Shown: in pieces, positions 28,299 through 36,789 of the stretch | Layout: every line of letters begins with the position of its first letter | How positions within the stretch are numbered: position 1 is the first letter of the stretch | Source of the DNA: Hyphomonas sp. L-53-1-40 | GTDB lineage: Bacteria; Pseudomonadota; Alphaproteobacteria; Caulobacterales; Hyphomonadaceae | Assembly: GCF_000682775.1 (NCBI RefSeq) | Contig: NZ_AWFI01000016.1 | Span: 1 to 64,000, forward strand | DNA length: 64,000 bases | Direction: 5' to 3' | Notes under the pieces: generated by a model | What the model saw: the letters and a program-made list of their open reading frames with translations, nothing else | What the model was told of the DNA's origin: nothing | Databases searched by the model: none | Made by a program: the position numbers and the translations under genes

Positions 28299-28754
28299 AT
28301 GGCGGACCCACGCACAGTTGCATATGACGATCTCGAATCCCTGGCTGGCCAGGAAGTCGGCGTGTCCGATTGGCACACAATTGATCAGGATCGCGTCAAT
28401 ATGTTTGCCGAAGCCACGGGCGATCATCAGTGGATCCATGTGGATGTCGAACGCGCCACGAAGGAACTCGGCAGCCCCATTGCGCACGGCTTCCTGACCC
28501 TGTCGCTGCTGCCAATGCTGGGCTCTGAAGTCCTGCGCGTCTCCGGCACGACACGCGGCATCAATTACGGCTCCGACAAGGTCCGGTTCACGAATATGGT
28601 GCCGGTCGGCTCCAAGGTGCGCCTGCGCCAGAAATGCCTGTCGGTTGAGCCGAAGGCTGGCGGCAAGCAGATGAAGATGGAAGCCACGGTGGAAATCGAA
28701 GGCCAGGAGCGCCCCGCGCTGGTCGCAGAATCCATTACGGTTCTGTACGGCTAG
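28299..28754 (+). CDS. MaoC-like (R)-specific enoyl-CoA hydratase
   Basis: Hot-dog fold hydratase of 151 residues. The hydratase 2 motif is present: AEATGDHQWIHVDVERA with the catalytic Asp and His (about 44-52), and SPIAHGFLTLSLLP (66-79). The start is fixed by TTGGAGG 5-11 nt before the ATG at 28299. Such proteins hydrate crotonyl-CoA-like substrates in lipid or PHA metabolism. A terminator follows. Confidence 0.9.
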   Translation: MADPRTVAYDDLESLAGQEVGVSDWHTIDQDRVNMFAEATGDHQWIHVDVERATKELGSPIAHGFLTLSLLPMLGSEVLRVSGTTRGINYGSDKVRFTNMVPVGSKVRLRQKCLSVEPKAGGKQMKMEATVEIEGQERPALVAESITVLYG

Positions 28755-28780
28755 TTTCAACGCCCATTCCCAAACCATTC

Positions 28781-28810
28781 AAGGGATTGCTCTCCGGCGA
28801 TCCCTTTTTC
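28781..28810 (+). terminator. Rho-independent terminator after MaoC-like gene
   Basis: AAGGGATTGC (28781-28790) and GCGATCCCTT (28797-28806) form a 10-bp stem with one mismatch and a 6-nt loop, followed by TTTC. Confidence 0.8.
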
Positions 28811-28901
28811 TTTGCCGCTTTCCCTCCAGATTGCATCACCTATCATGGTGTGATGCTCCGAACCGCCTATATGATACGCGAATACTCTCATGGAGCTCAT
28901 G

Positions 28902-29312
28902 ATGACAAAAGCCAGGATTCAGCGGTCCGACCGCGAATGGCGCGAGATACTGACTGAAGAGGAATATCGCGTCGGTATTAAAGAAGGTACCGAGCGTGCC
29001 TTCACGCCCGGCAATCACAATGACGAACACCGCGAGGGACTCTTTCACTGCAAGGGGTGCGATACGCCGCTCTGGTCGTCTGAGCACAAATTCGAGTCTG
29101 GAACGGGATGGCCGAGTTTCTGGCAGCCAGCAAGCGAAGGCGTGGTTGCGACCAAGACCGACTTCAAGATGATCTTGCCGCGCACTGAATGCCATTGTGC
29201 AATCTGCGGCATGCATCAGGGACACGTTTTCAAGGATGGGCCGCCGCCCACCGGAGAACGTTGGTGCATCAACGGCGTCGTTCTTGAGTTCAAACCGACC
29301 AAACAGGCCTAG
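28902..29312 (+). CDS. msrB: Peptide-methionine (R)-S-oxide reductase
   Basis: Repairs methionine-R-sulfoxide in oxidised proteins. The 136-residue product has the SelR domain: zinc cysteines in HCKGCDTPLW and CHCAICGMHQGHVF, the substrate pocket SGTGWPSFW near 64, and the catalytic Cys of RWCINGV near 122. Three ATGs lie close together (28890, 28899, 28902); GGAG at 28892-28895 best serves the last. Confidence 0.94.
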   Translation: MTKARIQRSDREWREILTEEEYRVGIKEGTERAFTPGNHNDEHREGLFHCKGCDTPLWSSEHKFESGTGWPSFWQPASEGVVATKTDFKMILPRTECHCAICGMHQGHVFKDGPPPTGERWCINGVVLEFKPTKQA

Positions 29313-29370
29313 ACACGATCAGAAGCAGCTGGTCCTATCGAGGCTTGCTCACAGCTTCGGAGTCTTTGAT

Positions 29371-31614
29371 ATGCGCCTCCTTCCCCTTTTCATGATCAGC
29401 GCTGCCGCGATGGCGCTTACGACCGGATGCACCATGACTGAAACCCCTCCCCCAGAACTGACCCAGGCCGACACCTCATCGCCGAATGCGCAAGCGGCGG
29501 CGCCCCTCACATCGCCAGTTGCCCCGCGCATTGATCATGAAATCACGCAGGTTGGGCGGACCCGCAACGATCCCTATCACTGGATGAAGGATGAGAACTG
29601 GCAAGAGGTCATGCGCGACCCAAGCGTCTTGCGCCAGGATATCCGCGACTATCTCGAAGCGGAAAACGCTTTCACAAAGGCAGCACTTGAGACTCCAACC
29701 ACTGCCCTGCGCGATGAACTTTTCAAGGAAATGCGAGGACGCATCAAGGAAGACGACAGCTCGGTTCCCGAGATTAACGGTCCTTACGCATATTACACCC
29801 GCTACCGTGAGGGTGGCGAGTATCCGATTATAGCCAGAAAACCTGCCGAAAAGGCCTTTGACCCCGATGCTGAAGAAACCATCCTTTTGGACGGGGACGC
29901 ACTTGGAAAGGAAGAGGACTATTTCTCATTCGGCGGTATTGATACCTCACCGGACCACAGTCTGATCGCTTATGCGACGGATACGCAAGGCAGTGAGTTT
30001 TATACAATTCGTCTAAAGAATATCGAAACTGCCGAAGATCAAAGCGTCAGCATTGAGAATGCCTATGGACCGTTTGAATGGAGCGCAGATGGAAAGCGGA
30101 TTTACTGGATCCATCGCGATGAAAATGCGAGGCCGGATTCAGTCTGGCAAAGAGACCTCGATACTGGTGAAGACACACTGATCTACAAGGAGAATGATCC
30201 AGGAGTCTTTCTCAGCATCAACAAGAGTGCGAGCGAAGAAGTAATATTCATTGGAGCGTCCAGCCATACGACGTCTGAAGTCTACTGGTTCCCCGCCGAC
30301 GAGGCAGATCCGGCACCCCGAATTATCGCGCCACGCCAGACCGACAGTGAATACAATGTCGTTCACTGGGACGGTCAGTTCTACATCTATACCAATCTCG
30401 ACGGTGCCGTAGACTTCAAATTGATGCGTGCCCCGATGGAGTCGACCAGTCGCGATGCGTGGGAAGAAGTAATTCCACACCGGCCGGGCACCCTGATCCT
30501 GGGAATACAACCTCAAAAGGACTTTCTCGCCATCATGGAGCGCGAGAACAGCCTGCCACAGATTGTCATTCGGGCGCGTGAGGACGGCTCCAGCCACAGG
30601 ATCAATTTCGAGGAGGCGGCATATTCGCTGGGCCTCGACAGCGGATATGATTTTGCGACGCCAATCCTGCGATTTGAATATTCGTCCCCAACGACGCCGG
30701 ACCAGGTATTCGACTATGACCTGAACACACGTGAACGCACGCTTCGCAAGACGCAGGAAGTGCCATCCGGTCACAACCCCGAAGACTATGTTGCCGAGCG
30801 ATTGATGGCGCCCTCATGGGACGGGGTGGAGGTGCCCATAACGCTACTGCGCCACAAATCCACTCCCGTTGATGGATCGGCGCCGCTGCTGCTCTATGGT
30901 TATGGTTCATACGGAATCACCTACCCAGCTGACTTCCGCACCAGCCGGCTCAGCCTTGTGGACCGCGGCGTGATCTATGCGATCGTGCATCCTCGCGGCA
31001 GCATGTCCAAGGGGTATCAATGGTATCTTGACGGCAAGCTCGAAAAGAAATCGAACACGTTCAAGGATTTCATCGCGGCCGGACATTATCTCGTCGATCA
31101 GGAATATACGTCCGAAGGCAACATCGTTGCCTATGGCGGATCTGCCGGAGGACTTCTCATGGGTGCGGTCGCAAACATGGACCCGGAACTGTTTGGCGGC
31201 ATTATCGCAGCCGTACCATTTGTCGATGTTGTGAATACCATGTCTGACGAAAGCCTGCCGCTGACGCCGCCGGAATGGCCGGAATGGGGCAACCCACTTA
31301 CGTCCGCCGAAGATTACGACACGATCATGGCCTATAGCCCATATGACAATGTAGCCGACAAGCCATATCCGCCCATGCTCATCACTGGCGGCCTGTCGGA
31401 CCCGCGTGTCACCTATTGGGAGCCCACAAAATGGGCTGCACGCCTGCGCCACGATGCGCCCGATGCTGGCCCTTACTTTCTGCGCATCGAGATGGAAGGC
31501 GGCCATGGCGGTGCATCCGGTCGCTTCGAAGGCCTGAAGGATATCGCGCTCGATTATGCCTTCGCTCTTGCGGCCATGGGCAAAGTTGATGGTGTGGATT
31601 TTAAAGAAGAATAG
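29371..31614 (+). CDS. Oligopeptidase B-like S9 serine peptidase, lipoprotein signal
   Basis: Prolyl-oligopeptidase family enzyme (S9A), 747 residues from the ATG at 29371. An N-terminal export signal ends in LTTGC, a possible lipobox, so it may be lipid-anchored in the periplasm, unlike cytoplasmic oligopeptidase B. A beta-propeller spans about 60-480; the hydrolase domain has the triad S591 (YGGSAGGLLMG), D677 (GGLSDPRV) and H712 (EGGHGGASG). Oligopeptidase B types cut after basic residues in short peptides. It starts 58 nt after msrB. Confidence 0.9.
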   Translation: MRLLPLFMISAAAMALTTGCTMTETPPPELTQADTSSPNAQAAAPLTSPVAPRIDHEITQVGRTRNDPYHWMKDENWQEVMRDPSVLRQDIRDYLEAENAFTKAALETPTTALRDELFKEMRGRIKEDDSSVPEINGPYAYYTRYREGGEYPIIARKPAEKAFDPDAEETILLDGDALGKEEDYFSFGGIDTSPDHSLIAYATDTQGSEFYTIRLKNIETAEDQSVSIENAYGPFEWSADGKRIYWIHRDENARPDSVWQRDLDTGEDTLIYKENDPGVFLSINKSASEEVIFIGASSHTTSEVYWFPADEADPAPRIIAPRQTDSEYNVVHWDGQFYIYTNLDGAVDFKLMRAPMESTSRDAWEEVIPHRPGTLILGIQPQKDFLAIMERENSLPQIVIRAREDGSSHRINFEEAAYSLGLDSGYDFATPILRFEYSSPTTPDQVFDYDLNTRERTLRKTQEVPSGHNPEDYVAERLMAPSWDGVEVPITLLRHKSTPVDGSAPLLLYGYGSYGITYPADFRTSRLSLVDRGVIYAIVHPRGSMSKGYQWYLDGKLEKKSNTFKDFIAAGHYLVDQEYTSEGNIVAYGGSAGGLLMGAVANMDPELFGGIIAAVPFVDVVNTMSDESLPLTPPEWPEWGNPLTSAEDYDTIMAYSPYDNVADKPYPPMLITGGLSDPRVTYWEPTKWAARLRHDAPDAGPYFLRIEMEGGHGGASGRFEGLKDIALDYAFALAAMGKVDGVDFKEE

Positions 31615-31640
31615 TCCGGCCCGGATGCCGCCACTTCACG

Positions 31641-31668
31641 CCCAATTCAATCCCCTGATTGGATTGGG
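31641..31668. terminator. Hairpin between the peptidase gene and tRNA-Pro
   Basis: CCCAATTCAATC (31641-31652) pairs with GATTGGATTGGG (31657-31668) with one mismatch and a 4-nt loop. No T tract follows on either strand. It lies just downstream of both convergent genes, so it may be a shared 3'-end structure. Confidence 0.45.
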
Positions 31669-31675
31669 TGATGAA

Positions 31676-31752
31676 TGGTCGGAGCGATAGGATTCGAACC
31701 TACGACCCCTCGCCCCCCAGGCGAGTGCGCTACCGGGCTGCGCCACGCTCCG
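31676..31752 (-). tRNA. tRNA-Pro (GGG)
   Basis: On the minus strand the acceptor CGGAGCG pairs with CGCTCCG; D arm GCGCAGCCCGGTAGCGC; anticodon stem CTCGC/GCGAG around CTGGGGG giving anticodon GGG; T arm GGTTCGAATCC; encoded CCA at 31676-31678. It follows the merR-type gene. Confidence 0.96.
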
Positions 31753-31786
31753 ACACCGGCGGCTTGTACCCATGTCTTATGTGGGT

Positions 31787-32251
31787 TCAGGCTGCGCGAG
31801 TCTGGCGAACCGCGTCGAGCCGAGCTTTCAGGTCTTTCAGTTCGACCAATGTATCCTGAAGGCGCTCTCTGGGATCGCCTGATACTTCACCCGCCACATC
31901 CGCCTGGAACGCGTCTGCCACGCTTTTCTGAAGCTCGCGCGCCGGGCTCGTGCCGAGCGTTGCTGCTCCGGAGAGGACCGCTGGGACACCCTGCTCGGCA
32001 AGCAATGCCTTGGCACCTTTGAGCGTCATTCCTTTTTCGTGCACGAGAGTCTGGATGGCCCGGAGCGCATCCAAGTCCTGCGGACGGAACATGCGGCGAC
32101 CATCGGCGCGCTTGATCGGACGGACATCCTTGGTGAATTTGGTTTCCCAATATCGGATCACATGTGTCTCGAGCCCAAGCTCGCCTGCAGCCTCGCCAAT
32201 CGAACGGAATGCCTGAGCTGATTTGGTGACGCGGGCTCGGTTTGCCGACAT
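31787..32251 (-). CDS. MerR-family transcriptional regulator (downstream of ihfA)
   Basis: A 154-residue MerR-type protein: RSIGEAAGELGLETHVIRYW (17-36) is the helix-turn-helix and first wing and KRADGRRMFRPQDLDALRAI (48-67) the second part. The C-terminal part is a helical dimer stretch without Cys ligands, so it does not sense metals by the usual route. Position in plsX-fabH-ihfA-merR is conserved across alphaproteobacteria. It starts 16 nt after the ihfA stop. Confidence 0.9.
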   Translation of the reverse strand: MSANRARVTKSAQAFRSIGEAAGELGLETHVIRYWETKFTKDVRPIKRADGRRMFRPQDLDALRAIQTLVHEKGMTLKGAKALLAEQGVPAVLSGAATLGTSPARELQKSVADAFQADVAGEVSGDPRERLQDTLVELKDLKARLDAVRQTRAA

Positions 32252-32267
32252 GAGGGATCCTTCCTGA

Positions 32268-32561
32268 CTATTTGTGGTCCACCAATGATTTCAACATTGG
32301 TGAAGGGCGGAAGGTGACGACGCGGCGCGCGGCGATGACAGCTTCCTGCCCGGTTTTCGGGTTGCGGCCTTCCCGTGGCGCTTTTGATCGCACCACAAAA
32401 TTACCGAAGCGAGAGAGCTTGACCTCATCCTGAGTTTCCAGAGCCGACCCGATCAATTCCAGCGTTCTGTCCAACAAGTCCGAAGACTCTTGGCGAGTCA
32501 CACCGACTTCGCGGACGATGGCATCCGTGACTTCTGCCCTGGTGACGGTCTGATTGCTCAT
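32268..32561 (-). CDS. ihfA: Integration host factor subunit alpha
   Basis: DNA-bending protein of the HU/IHF family, 97 residues. The arm signature GRNPKTGQEAVIAARRVVTF (66-85) with Pro67-type tip is complete, and the N-terminal TRAEVTDAIVREVG helix is typical of IhfA. Neighbours fabH and merR support the alpha subunit. Confidence 0.95.
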   Translation of the reverse strand: MSNQTVTRAEVTDAIVREVGVTRQESSDLLDRTLELIGSALETQDEVKLSRFGNFVVRSKAPREGRNPKTGQEAVIAARRVVTFRPSPMLKSLVDHK

Positions 32562-32664
32562 GGGATTCTCCCGCTCCGGTTAATGGTTAAACGCGTTTCG
32601 TTAACGGATCCCTAGCGAAACCGTTGCGTCAGTTCTTTGATAATGCTGATTTTTGAGGATCAGG

Positions 32665-33636
32665 CTAGAGGCGGAAAAGGCTCGCACCCCAGGAAAATCC
32701 ACCGCCCATTGCTTCCGAAAGAATCAAGTCGCCCGGTTTAGCGCGGCCCGTTCGAACGGCATGATCCAGCGCGAGCGGAATGGACGCTGCAGATGTGTTG
32801 GCGTGCTGGTCGACCGTGATGATGACTTTTTCATCATCAATTTTCATCCGTTTCGCCACGGCGTCGAGAATGCGCTTATTGGCTTGATGAGGTACAAACC
32901 AGTCAATCTGCTCAGAGCTCAGACCAGTTTCATCCAGCACGGCCTGGATCGCCGAGGAGATGTTGGCGACAGCATGGCGGAATACCCTGTTTCCTTCCAT
33001 ACGCACGTGACCGATCGTTCCCGTCGAGCTTACACCACCATCTACATACAGCAGATCGGATTTCGTACCATCGGTCCGTATATGATGTGTGATTATCCCG
33101 GCATAATCAGCGCCAGTCCACTCCTCAGCTTGCAGCACGACCGCACCGCCGCCGTCGCCGAAAAGAACGCAAGTTCCCCGATCTGACCAATCCAGAATGC
33201 GCGTGAAGGTTTCGGCTCCAATCACGAGCGCGGAATTGAACAGGCCCTGCTTAAGCATGGAATCGGCGGTCGCGAGCGCGAACAGGAAACCTGAGCATAC
33301 CGCCTGAACGTCAAAAGCTGCGCCATGATCCATGCCGAGCTTGGCCTGAACAGCGGTGGCAGTCGCGGGGAATGTCTGATCGGGCGTGGTGGTGGCCAAC
33401 ACGATCAGGTCTATATCGTTCGCTTGAAGGCCTGCAGCCTCTAGCGCACGTTTCGCCGCTGCGGCCGCAATGTCGGACGTGACTTCGCCGTCAGCCGCAA
33501 TATGTCGACGTCGAATTCCGGTGCGCTCCACGATCCAGTCGTCGGTCGTCTCGACCATTTTCGACAGGTCCTCATTTGTCAGGACCTTCTCTGGCAGATA
33601 GCTGCCGGTTCCACGGATAAAACTGCGCCGCGCCAT
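32665..33636 (-). CDS. fabH: 3-oxoacyl-[acyl-carrier-protein] synthase III
   Basis: Starts fatty-acid synthesis by joining acetyl-CoA to malonyl-ACP. The 323-residue protein has C114 in [14 protein letters not shown], the His in [12 protein letters not shown] near 245, and the Asn in [10 protein letters not shown] near 275, plus [15 protein letters not shown] (31-45), the family's substrate-binding stretch. It lies 23 nt after plsX. Confidence 0.97.
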   Translation of the reverse strand: MARRSFIRGTGSYLPEKVLTNEDLSKMVETTDDWIVERTGIRRRHIAADGEVTSDIAAAAAKRALEAAGLQANDIDLIVLATTTPDQTFPATATAVQAKLGMDHGAAFDVQAVCSGFLFALATADSMLKQGLFNSALVIGAETFTRILDWSDRGTCVLFGDGGGAVVLQAEEWTGADYAGIITHHIRTDGTKSDLLYVDGGVSSTGTIGHVRMEGNRVFRHAVANISSAIQAVLDETGLSSEQIDWFVPHQANKRILDAVAKRMKIDDEKVIITVDQHANTSAASIPLALDHAVRTGRAKPGDLILSEAMGGGFSWGASLFRL

Positions 33637-33659
33637 ATCTTGCCTATCAATAGGACGGC

Positions 33660-34685
33660 CTATTCGGCCGCCATACCTTTCGTTCTGATTTTCTCGAGAT
33701 TGGCCGCAACCTCATCCCTGAAGTGACTTGCCGCGAGATCGGCTGCCAACTCGCAAGCCCTGGCAAAGCCTCTACTGTCTGTGCCGCCATGACTTTTTAC
33801 CGACACGCCGCCCAAGCCCAATAGCACACCGCCATTTACATTGCTCGGATTCATCTGCTCTCGCAGACCTTTCAAACCACCCATGGCGAGCAATGCGCCG
33901 ATCTTGGACAGGACGCTGCTTGTCAGCGCTTCACGCACGCGTGTTCCCAACATACGGGCAACGCCTTCGCCAGCCTTGAGCGCGACATTTCCGGTAAAAC
34001 CATCAGTTACGATGACGTCGACGGTACCCGATGAAATGTCATCGCCTTCGATAAAGCCATGATAGGCAAGGTCGAGCCCGGAATTGCGCAACCATTCGTG
34101 CGCCTCACGGATCTCGTCATGCCCCTTCATCTCCTCGGAGCCGATATTGAGGATACCTATGGTCGGCTTCTCGATGCCAAGAATGGCTCGTGCATAAGCT
34201 TCGCCCATAATCGCGAAGGTAACGAGTTGTGCCGCGTCCGCTTCAAGGTTTGCGCCGACATCCAACACGACGCTCCGCCCCCGAAGAGTCGGCCACGCCG
34301 CTGTCATTGCCGGACGGTGCACGCCATCCATCTTGCGCAGGACCAGCATGGAGATTGCCATCAAGGCACCCGTATTGCCCGCCGAAACCGCAGCGCTCGC
34401 GCGGCCATCTTTAACGTCATGAATAGCATTCCACATTGAAGATCCCTTGCCGCGCCGAAGGGCCTGGCTGGGCTTCATGTCGCTGGTCACATGAAGATCG
34501 GTGTGAACAATTTCGATACGCTCCGACGGTTTGGACAGGAGCGGCTTCAGCTGAGCTTCGTCGCCATGCAGACGCACGGAGGCATCCGGACGCGCGGCAA
34601 GAAAGAGCTCTGCGCCCGCGACCGTCACATCGGGGGCCTGGTCGCCCCCCATTGCGTCAATTGCCAGTATTAGGCCTTGGGCCAT
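33660..34685 (-). CDS. plsX: Phosphate acyltransferase PlsX
   Basis: Makes acyl-phosphate from acyl-ACP for phospholipid synthesis. The 341-residue protein starts [19 protein letters not shown] and has [18 protein letters not shown] near 82, [10 protein letters not shown] near 100 and DVGANLEAD near 140. A GTG 18 nt upstream is an alternative start, but the ATG at 34685 has GGTGGAG 12 nt before it. It pairs with fabH. Confidence 0.95.
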   Translation of the reverse strand: MAQGLILAIDAMGGDQAPDVTVAGAELFLAARPDASVRLHGDEAQLKPLLSKPSERIEIVHTDLHVTSDMKPSQALRRGKGSSMWNAIHDVKDGRASAAVSAGNTGALMAISMLVLRKMDGVHRPAMTAAWPTLRGRSVVLDVGANLEADAAQLVTFAIMGEAYARAILGIEKPTIGILNIGSEEMKGHDEIREAHEWLRNSGLDLAYHGFIEGDDISSGTVDVIVTDGFTGNVALKAGEGVARMLGTRVREALTSSVLSKIGALLAMGGLKGLREQMNPSNVNGGVLLGLGGVSVKSHGGTDSRGFARACELAADLAASHFRDEVAANLEKIRTKGMAAE

Positions 34686-34777
34686 TGGGCTTTCGTGCTC
34701 CACCAGTTCGTTCGGGATACTTTTCGGTGTTTACGGCGCGCCTCTGACATTGGCAACGCCGGGGATGTGAACGATGG

Positions 34778-35329
34778 CTAATCTTGACCCGGCAGCTGCC
34801 AGGACAATTTGCCGGCGAGCACATCATCGTCCGTTGCAGCGGCAAAGCACGTCGCATTGTGTAACAAAAAGGCTGCAAGCAGGGGTTCCCGGCCCGGCGC
34901 GCTTATCCCGTTTCGTTTGGCACATTCAGACACGGTTTGATGGATCTCCGAATGAGGAACGCTCATGGCCTCCATCAAGGCCTTGCCGAGACCATAGTGC
35001 AGCTCCGCCAGTTTTCGAACCTTGCGAGCAATAGACGAATCACCGACCCCCAATTCGCGGAACGCTGCGTCAAAACCATCCAGCACCAAACGATTCACAT
35101 GTTCGGCGGTCTTTCGTGCGCGGGCCGAGTCGATGTGCTTCAATCGTCGTATGACCAATGTCGCGCTTGCCGTAATCATCGCAGCACGGCCCTCGAATGT
35201 GTCCCGCGCCGCCCCCTGCTCGTACAAGACCGGCTGCAGCGCGGCGGCGGCGAGGTCTGTGTAGAGCATGTGGGCTGAGGCCTGGACCGTGCCCCCGCGC
35301 CCACTCCAGAGATTGCGAAACCCGACCAC
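34778..35329 (-). CDS. Ubiquinol-cytochrome c chaperone (Cbp3-like) family protein
   Basis: A 183-residue protein of the ubiquinol-cytochrome c chaperone family, related to mitochondrial Cbp3, which helps assemble cytochrome b of complex III. Typical segments: the helix AHMLYTDLAAAALQPVLYEQ, RKTAEHVNRLVLDGFDAAFR, and RELGVGDSSIARKVRKLAEL. The GTG at 35329 (VVGFRNLW) has AAGGAG 7 nt upstream; an upstream TTG at 35365 lacks one. It is divergent from bamE across 75 nt. Confidence 0.86.
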   Translation of the reverse strand: MVGFRNLWSGRGGTVQASAHMLYTDLAAAALQPVLYEQGAARDTFEGRAAMITASATLVIRRLKHIDSARARKTAEHVNRLVLDGFDAAFRELGVGDSSIARKVRKLAELHYGLGKALMEAMSVPHSEIHQTVSECAKRNGISAPGREPLLAAFLLHNATCFAAATDDDVLAGKLSWQLPGQD

Positions 35330-35404
35330 ACCTGCACTCCTTCGCTTGCCAAGACCGGCCACCAACAGCTAGGTCTTTCAGAACGAATTAACAGGAGTAG
35401 TCCT

Positions 35405-35881
35405 ATGTCGCGATGTGCGATACTGGCACTGTCACTACTGGCTCTGCCCCTTACAGCTTGCTTGACGCCATCGCGCGATTATCACGGCTATGTGGCGGAC
35501 GAAGCTCAGCCGCGCGAAATGAAGCCAGGCGAAGATACTCGCTCCAGCGTGTTGGCCCAACTTGGGTCGCCCTCCACCACCAGCATCTTTGACGAGAACA
35601 CCTGGATCTACATGTCCGAACTTCAGGAGCGCATTGCGTATCTGAACCCGAAGGTGAAAACACGCAGCGTCGTCGCCATACGCTTTGGGGAAGACGACAA
35701 GGTGGAAGAAGTCGTCGAATATGATCAGGATGCTGGCCAGATCGTGAATTATGCGTCGCGTGAAACGCCAACTCGCGGCCGGGAGCTTGGCTTCTGGGAG
35801 CAGATCTTCGGTACGATCGGCGCGGTTCAGCTGCCACGCACCAATGAAGCCACGCCGGACAATCCGACCGGTCGTCGTTAG
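35405..35881 (+). CDS. bamE: Outer membrane protein assembly factor BamE (lipoprotein)
   Basis: Lipoprotein of the BAM complex that folds outer-membrane proteins, 158 residues. Signal peptide ends in LTAC (lipobox, Cys near 19). The SmpA/OmlA domain is seen as KPGEDTRSSVLAQLGSPSTT (41-60), FDENTWIYMSE and VVAIRFGEDDKV, with a long C-terminal tail. The start has CAGGAGT upstream. Adjacent to the Cbp3-like gene, as in Caulobacter-type genomes. Confidence 0.92.
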   Translation: MSRCAILALSLLALPLTACLTPSRDYHGYVADEAQPREMKPGEDTRSSVLAQLGSPSTTSIFDENTWIYMSELQERIAYLNPKVKTRSVVAIRFGEDDKVEEVVEYDQDAGQIVNYASRETPTRGRELGFWEQIFGTIGAVQLPRTNEATPDNPTGRR

Positions 35882-35883
35882 GC

Positions 35884-35980
35884 AACTCGCCTCTTGGCTC
35901 CAAAGCAAAAGATGCAGCCCATATAGGGACCGCTCTATCCCGCTTGGAGTGAATTATAGAAAAGTAACTCGCCTCTTGGC
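35884..35980 (+). repeat. Pair of 15-bp direct repeats
   Basis: AACTCGCCTCTTGGC occurs at 35884-35898, right after the bamE stop, and again at 35966-35980, an exact copy 82 bp apart. Between them no gene is apparent. The copies flank what could be a promoter for the small gene at 36122; origin and role unknown. Confidence 0.6.
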
Positions 35981-36121
35981 GGATTTCGGGGTAGTCTTGG
36001 CTTATTCCGTCACGATTTGGCGAAAGGCGACGCGATAGACGTTCCAGCCTCAGGCGGAAAAGGTGTGTATTTGTGTGGAATTTCGGTTCCGAACGAACAA
36101 CCTTGAAGCAGGAGGATGGTG

Positions 36122-36316
36122 ATGGTCTGGAGACTACCTCTCTTAAACAGGACCTTGAAGTCGCTGCAAAAATCGAGTGAACAGTCATCAACACAGATGT
36201 TGGCGACGGACGATATCCAAAAGCGCTATGAAGCGGTCAAGTGCTTGGCCAAGCAGCGTTTGGATCGTGCAGACAGGCTGATTTTCGAGGAAGATATCCC
36301 TCAACAATTTGGCTGA
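36122..36316 (+). CDS. Small hypothetical protein
   Basis: A 64-residue protein starting MVWRLPLLNRTLKSLQKSSE at the ATG at 36122, placed 6 nt after a perfect AGGAGG. The sequence is helical and charged (KRYEAVKCLAKQRLDRADRL near 36-55) with no signal. I do not recognise a family. It is convergent with the NepR-like gene 12 nt away. The ribosome site makes it more likely real than its size alone would. Confidence 0.5.
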   Translation: MVWRLPLLNRTLKSLQKSSEQSSTQMLATDDIQKRYEAVKCLAKQRLDRADRLIFEEDIPQQFG

Positions 36317-36328
36317 GGCCAAGCGTCT

Positions 36329-36514
36329 TCAGTCCTTGCGCTTAGTCTGTTTTGATTCCTGAGCACGCAGCTCATCCAAAAGATCCAACATGGATTGTGG
36401 GCACGGCTCCGCGAGAACTTCCGCATAGGCTTCGCGCAATGCCGCTCCAAGTTTGGCGGCACGCTTGATGCGTGCGACATCGTGTTCTCTTAGATGCTTA
36501 GCGACCGCTTTCAC
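36329..36514 (-). CDS. NepR-like anti-sigma factor (small)
   Basis: A 61-residue protein whose core LGAALREAYAEVLAEPCPQS followed by MLDLLDEL matches the NepR pattern of a first helix with LRxxYxxVxxEPxP and a second with LxLLxxL. NepR holds the general-stress sigma factor EcfG inactive until phosphorylated PhyR takes it away in alphaproteobacteria. Start is GTG at 36514 with GGGAGGGG upstream. No ecfG or phyR is in the window, so this would be an orphan or extra copy. The call rests on this short motif alone. Confidence 0.52.
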   Translation of the reverse strand: MKAVAKHLREHDVARIKRAAKLGAALREAYAEVLAEPCPQSMLDLLDELRAQESKQTKRKD

Positions 36515-36789
36515 GCTGCCCCTCCCAGTGCGCTCCCCAGATTCCGATCATCCATTCTGACCATAATCACGCCAAAAAAATATATGGTGGAAGCTTTAAT
36601 ATGCTCTTACCATTCTCCCTTTAGGCGAAAAATATTCTCGAGCTTTGCCTGTGTATCGCCCATGCATTGCTGTCACCACCTCTGTCCTTGCTTGGCGAAA
36701 AAGCTGTTTCACTCGTTTAGCCGTCGCCAGAGGCGCATGCCGCTACGGAGAGACTGGACAAGCTTGGCGAGGCCCGAAACTATAGCCAG

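Noticed and set aside
31675-32022. Plus-strand open frame across tRNA-Pro and merR
   Set aside because: It runs through a tRNA gene and antisense to a conserved regulator.
36515-36789. EcfG-type promoter (GGAAC-N16-CGTT) before the NepR-like gene
   Set aside because: I looked for it on the minus strand and found no match; only GGCGAAAAA occurs twice, which I could not connect to a function.
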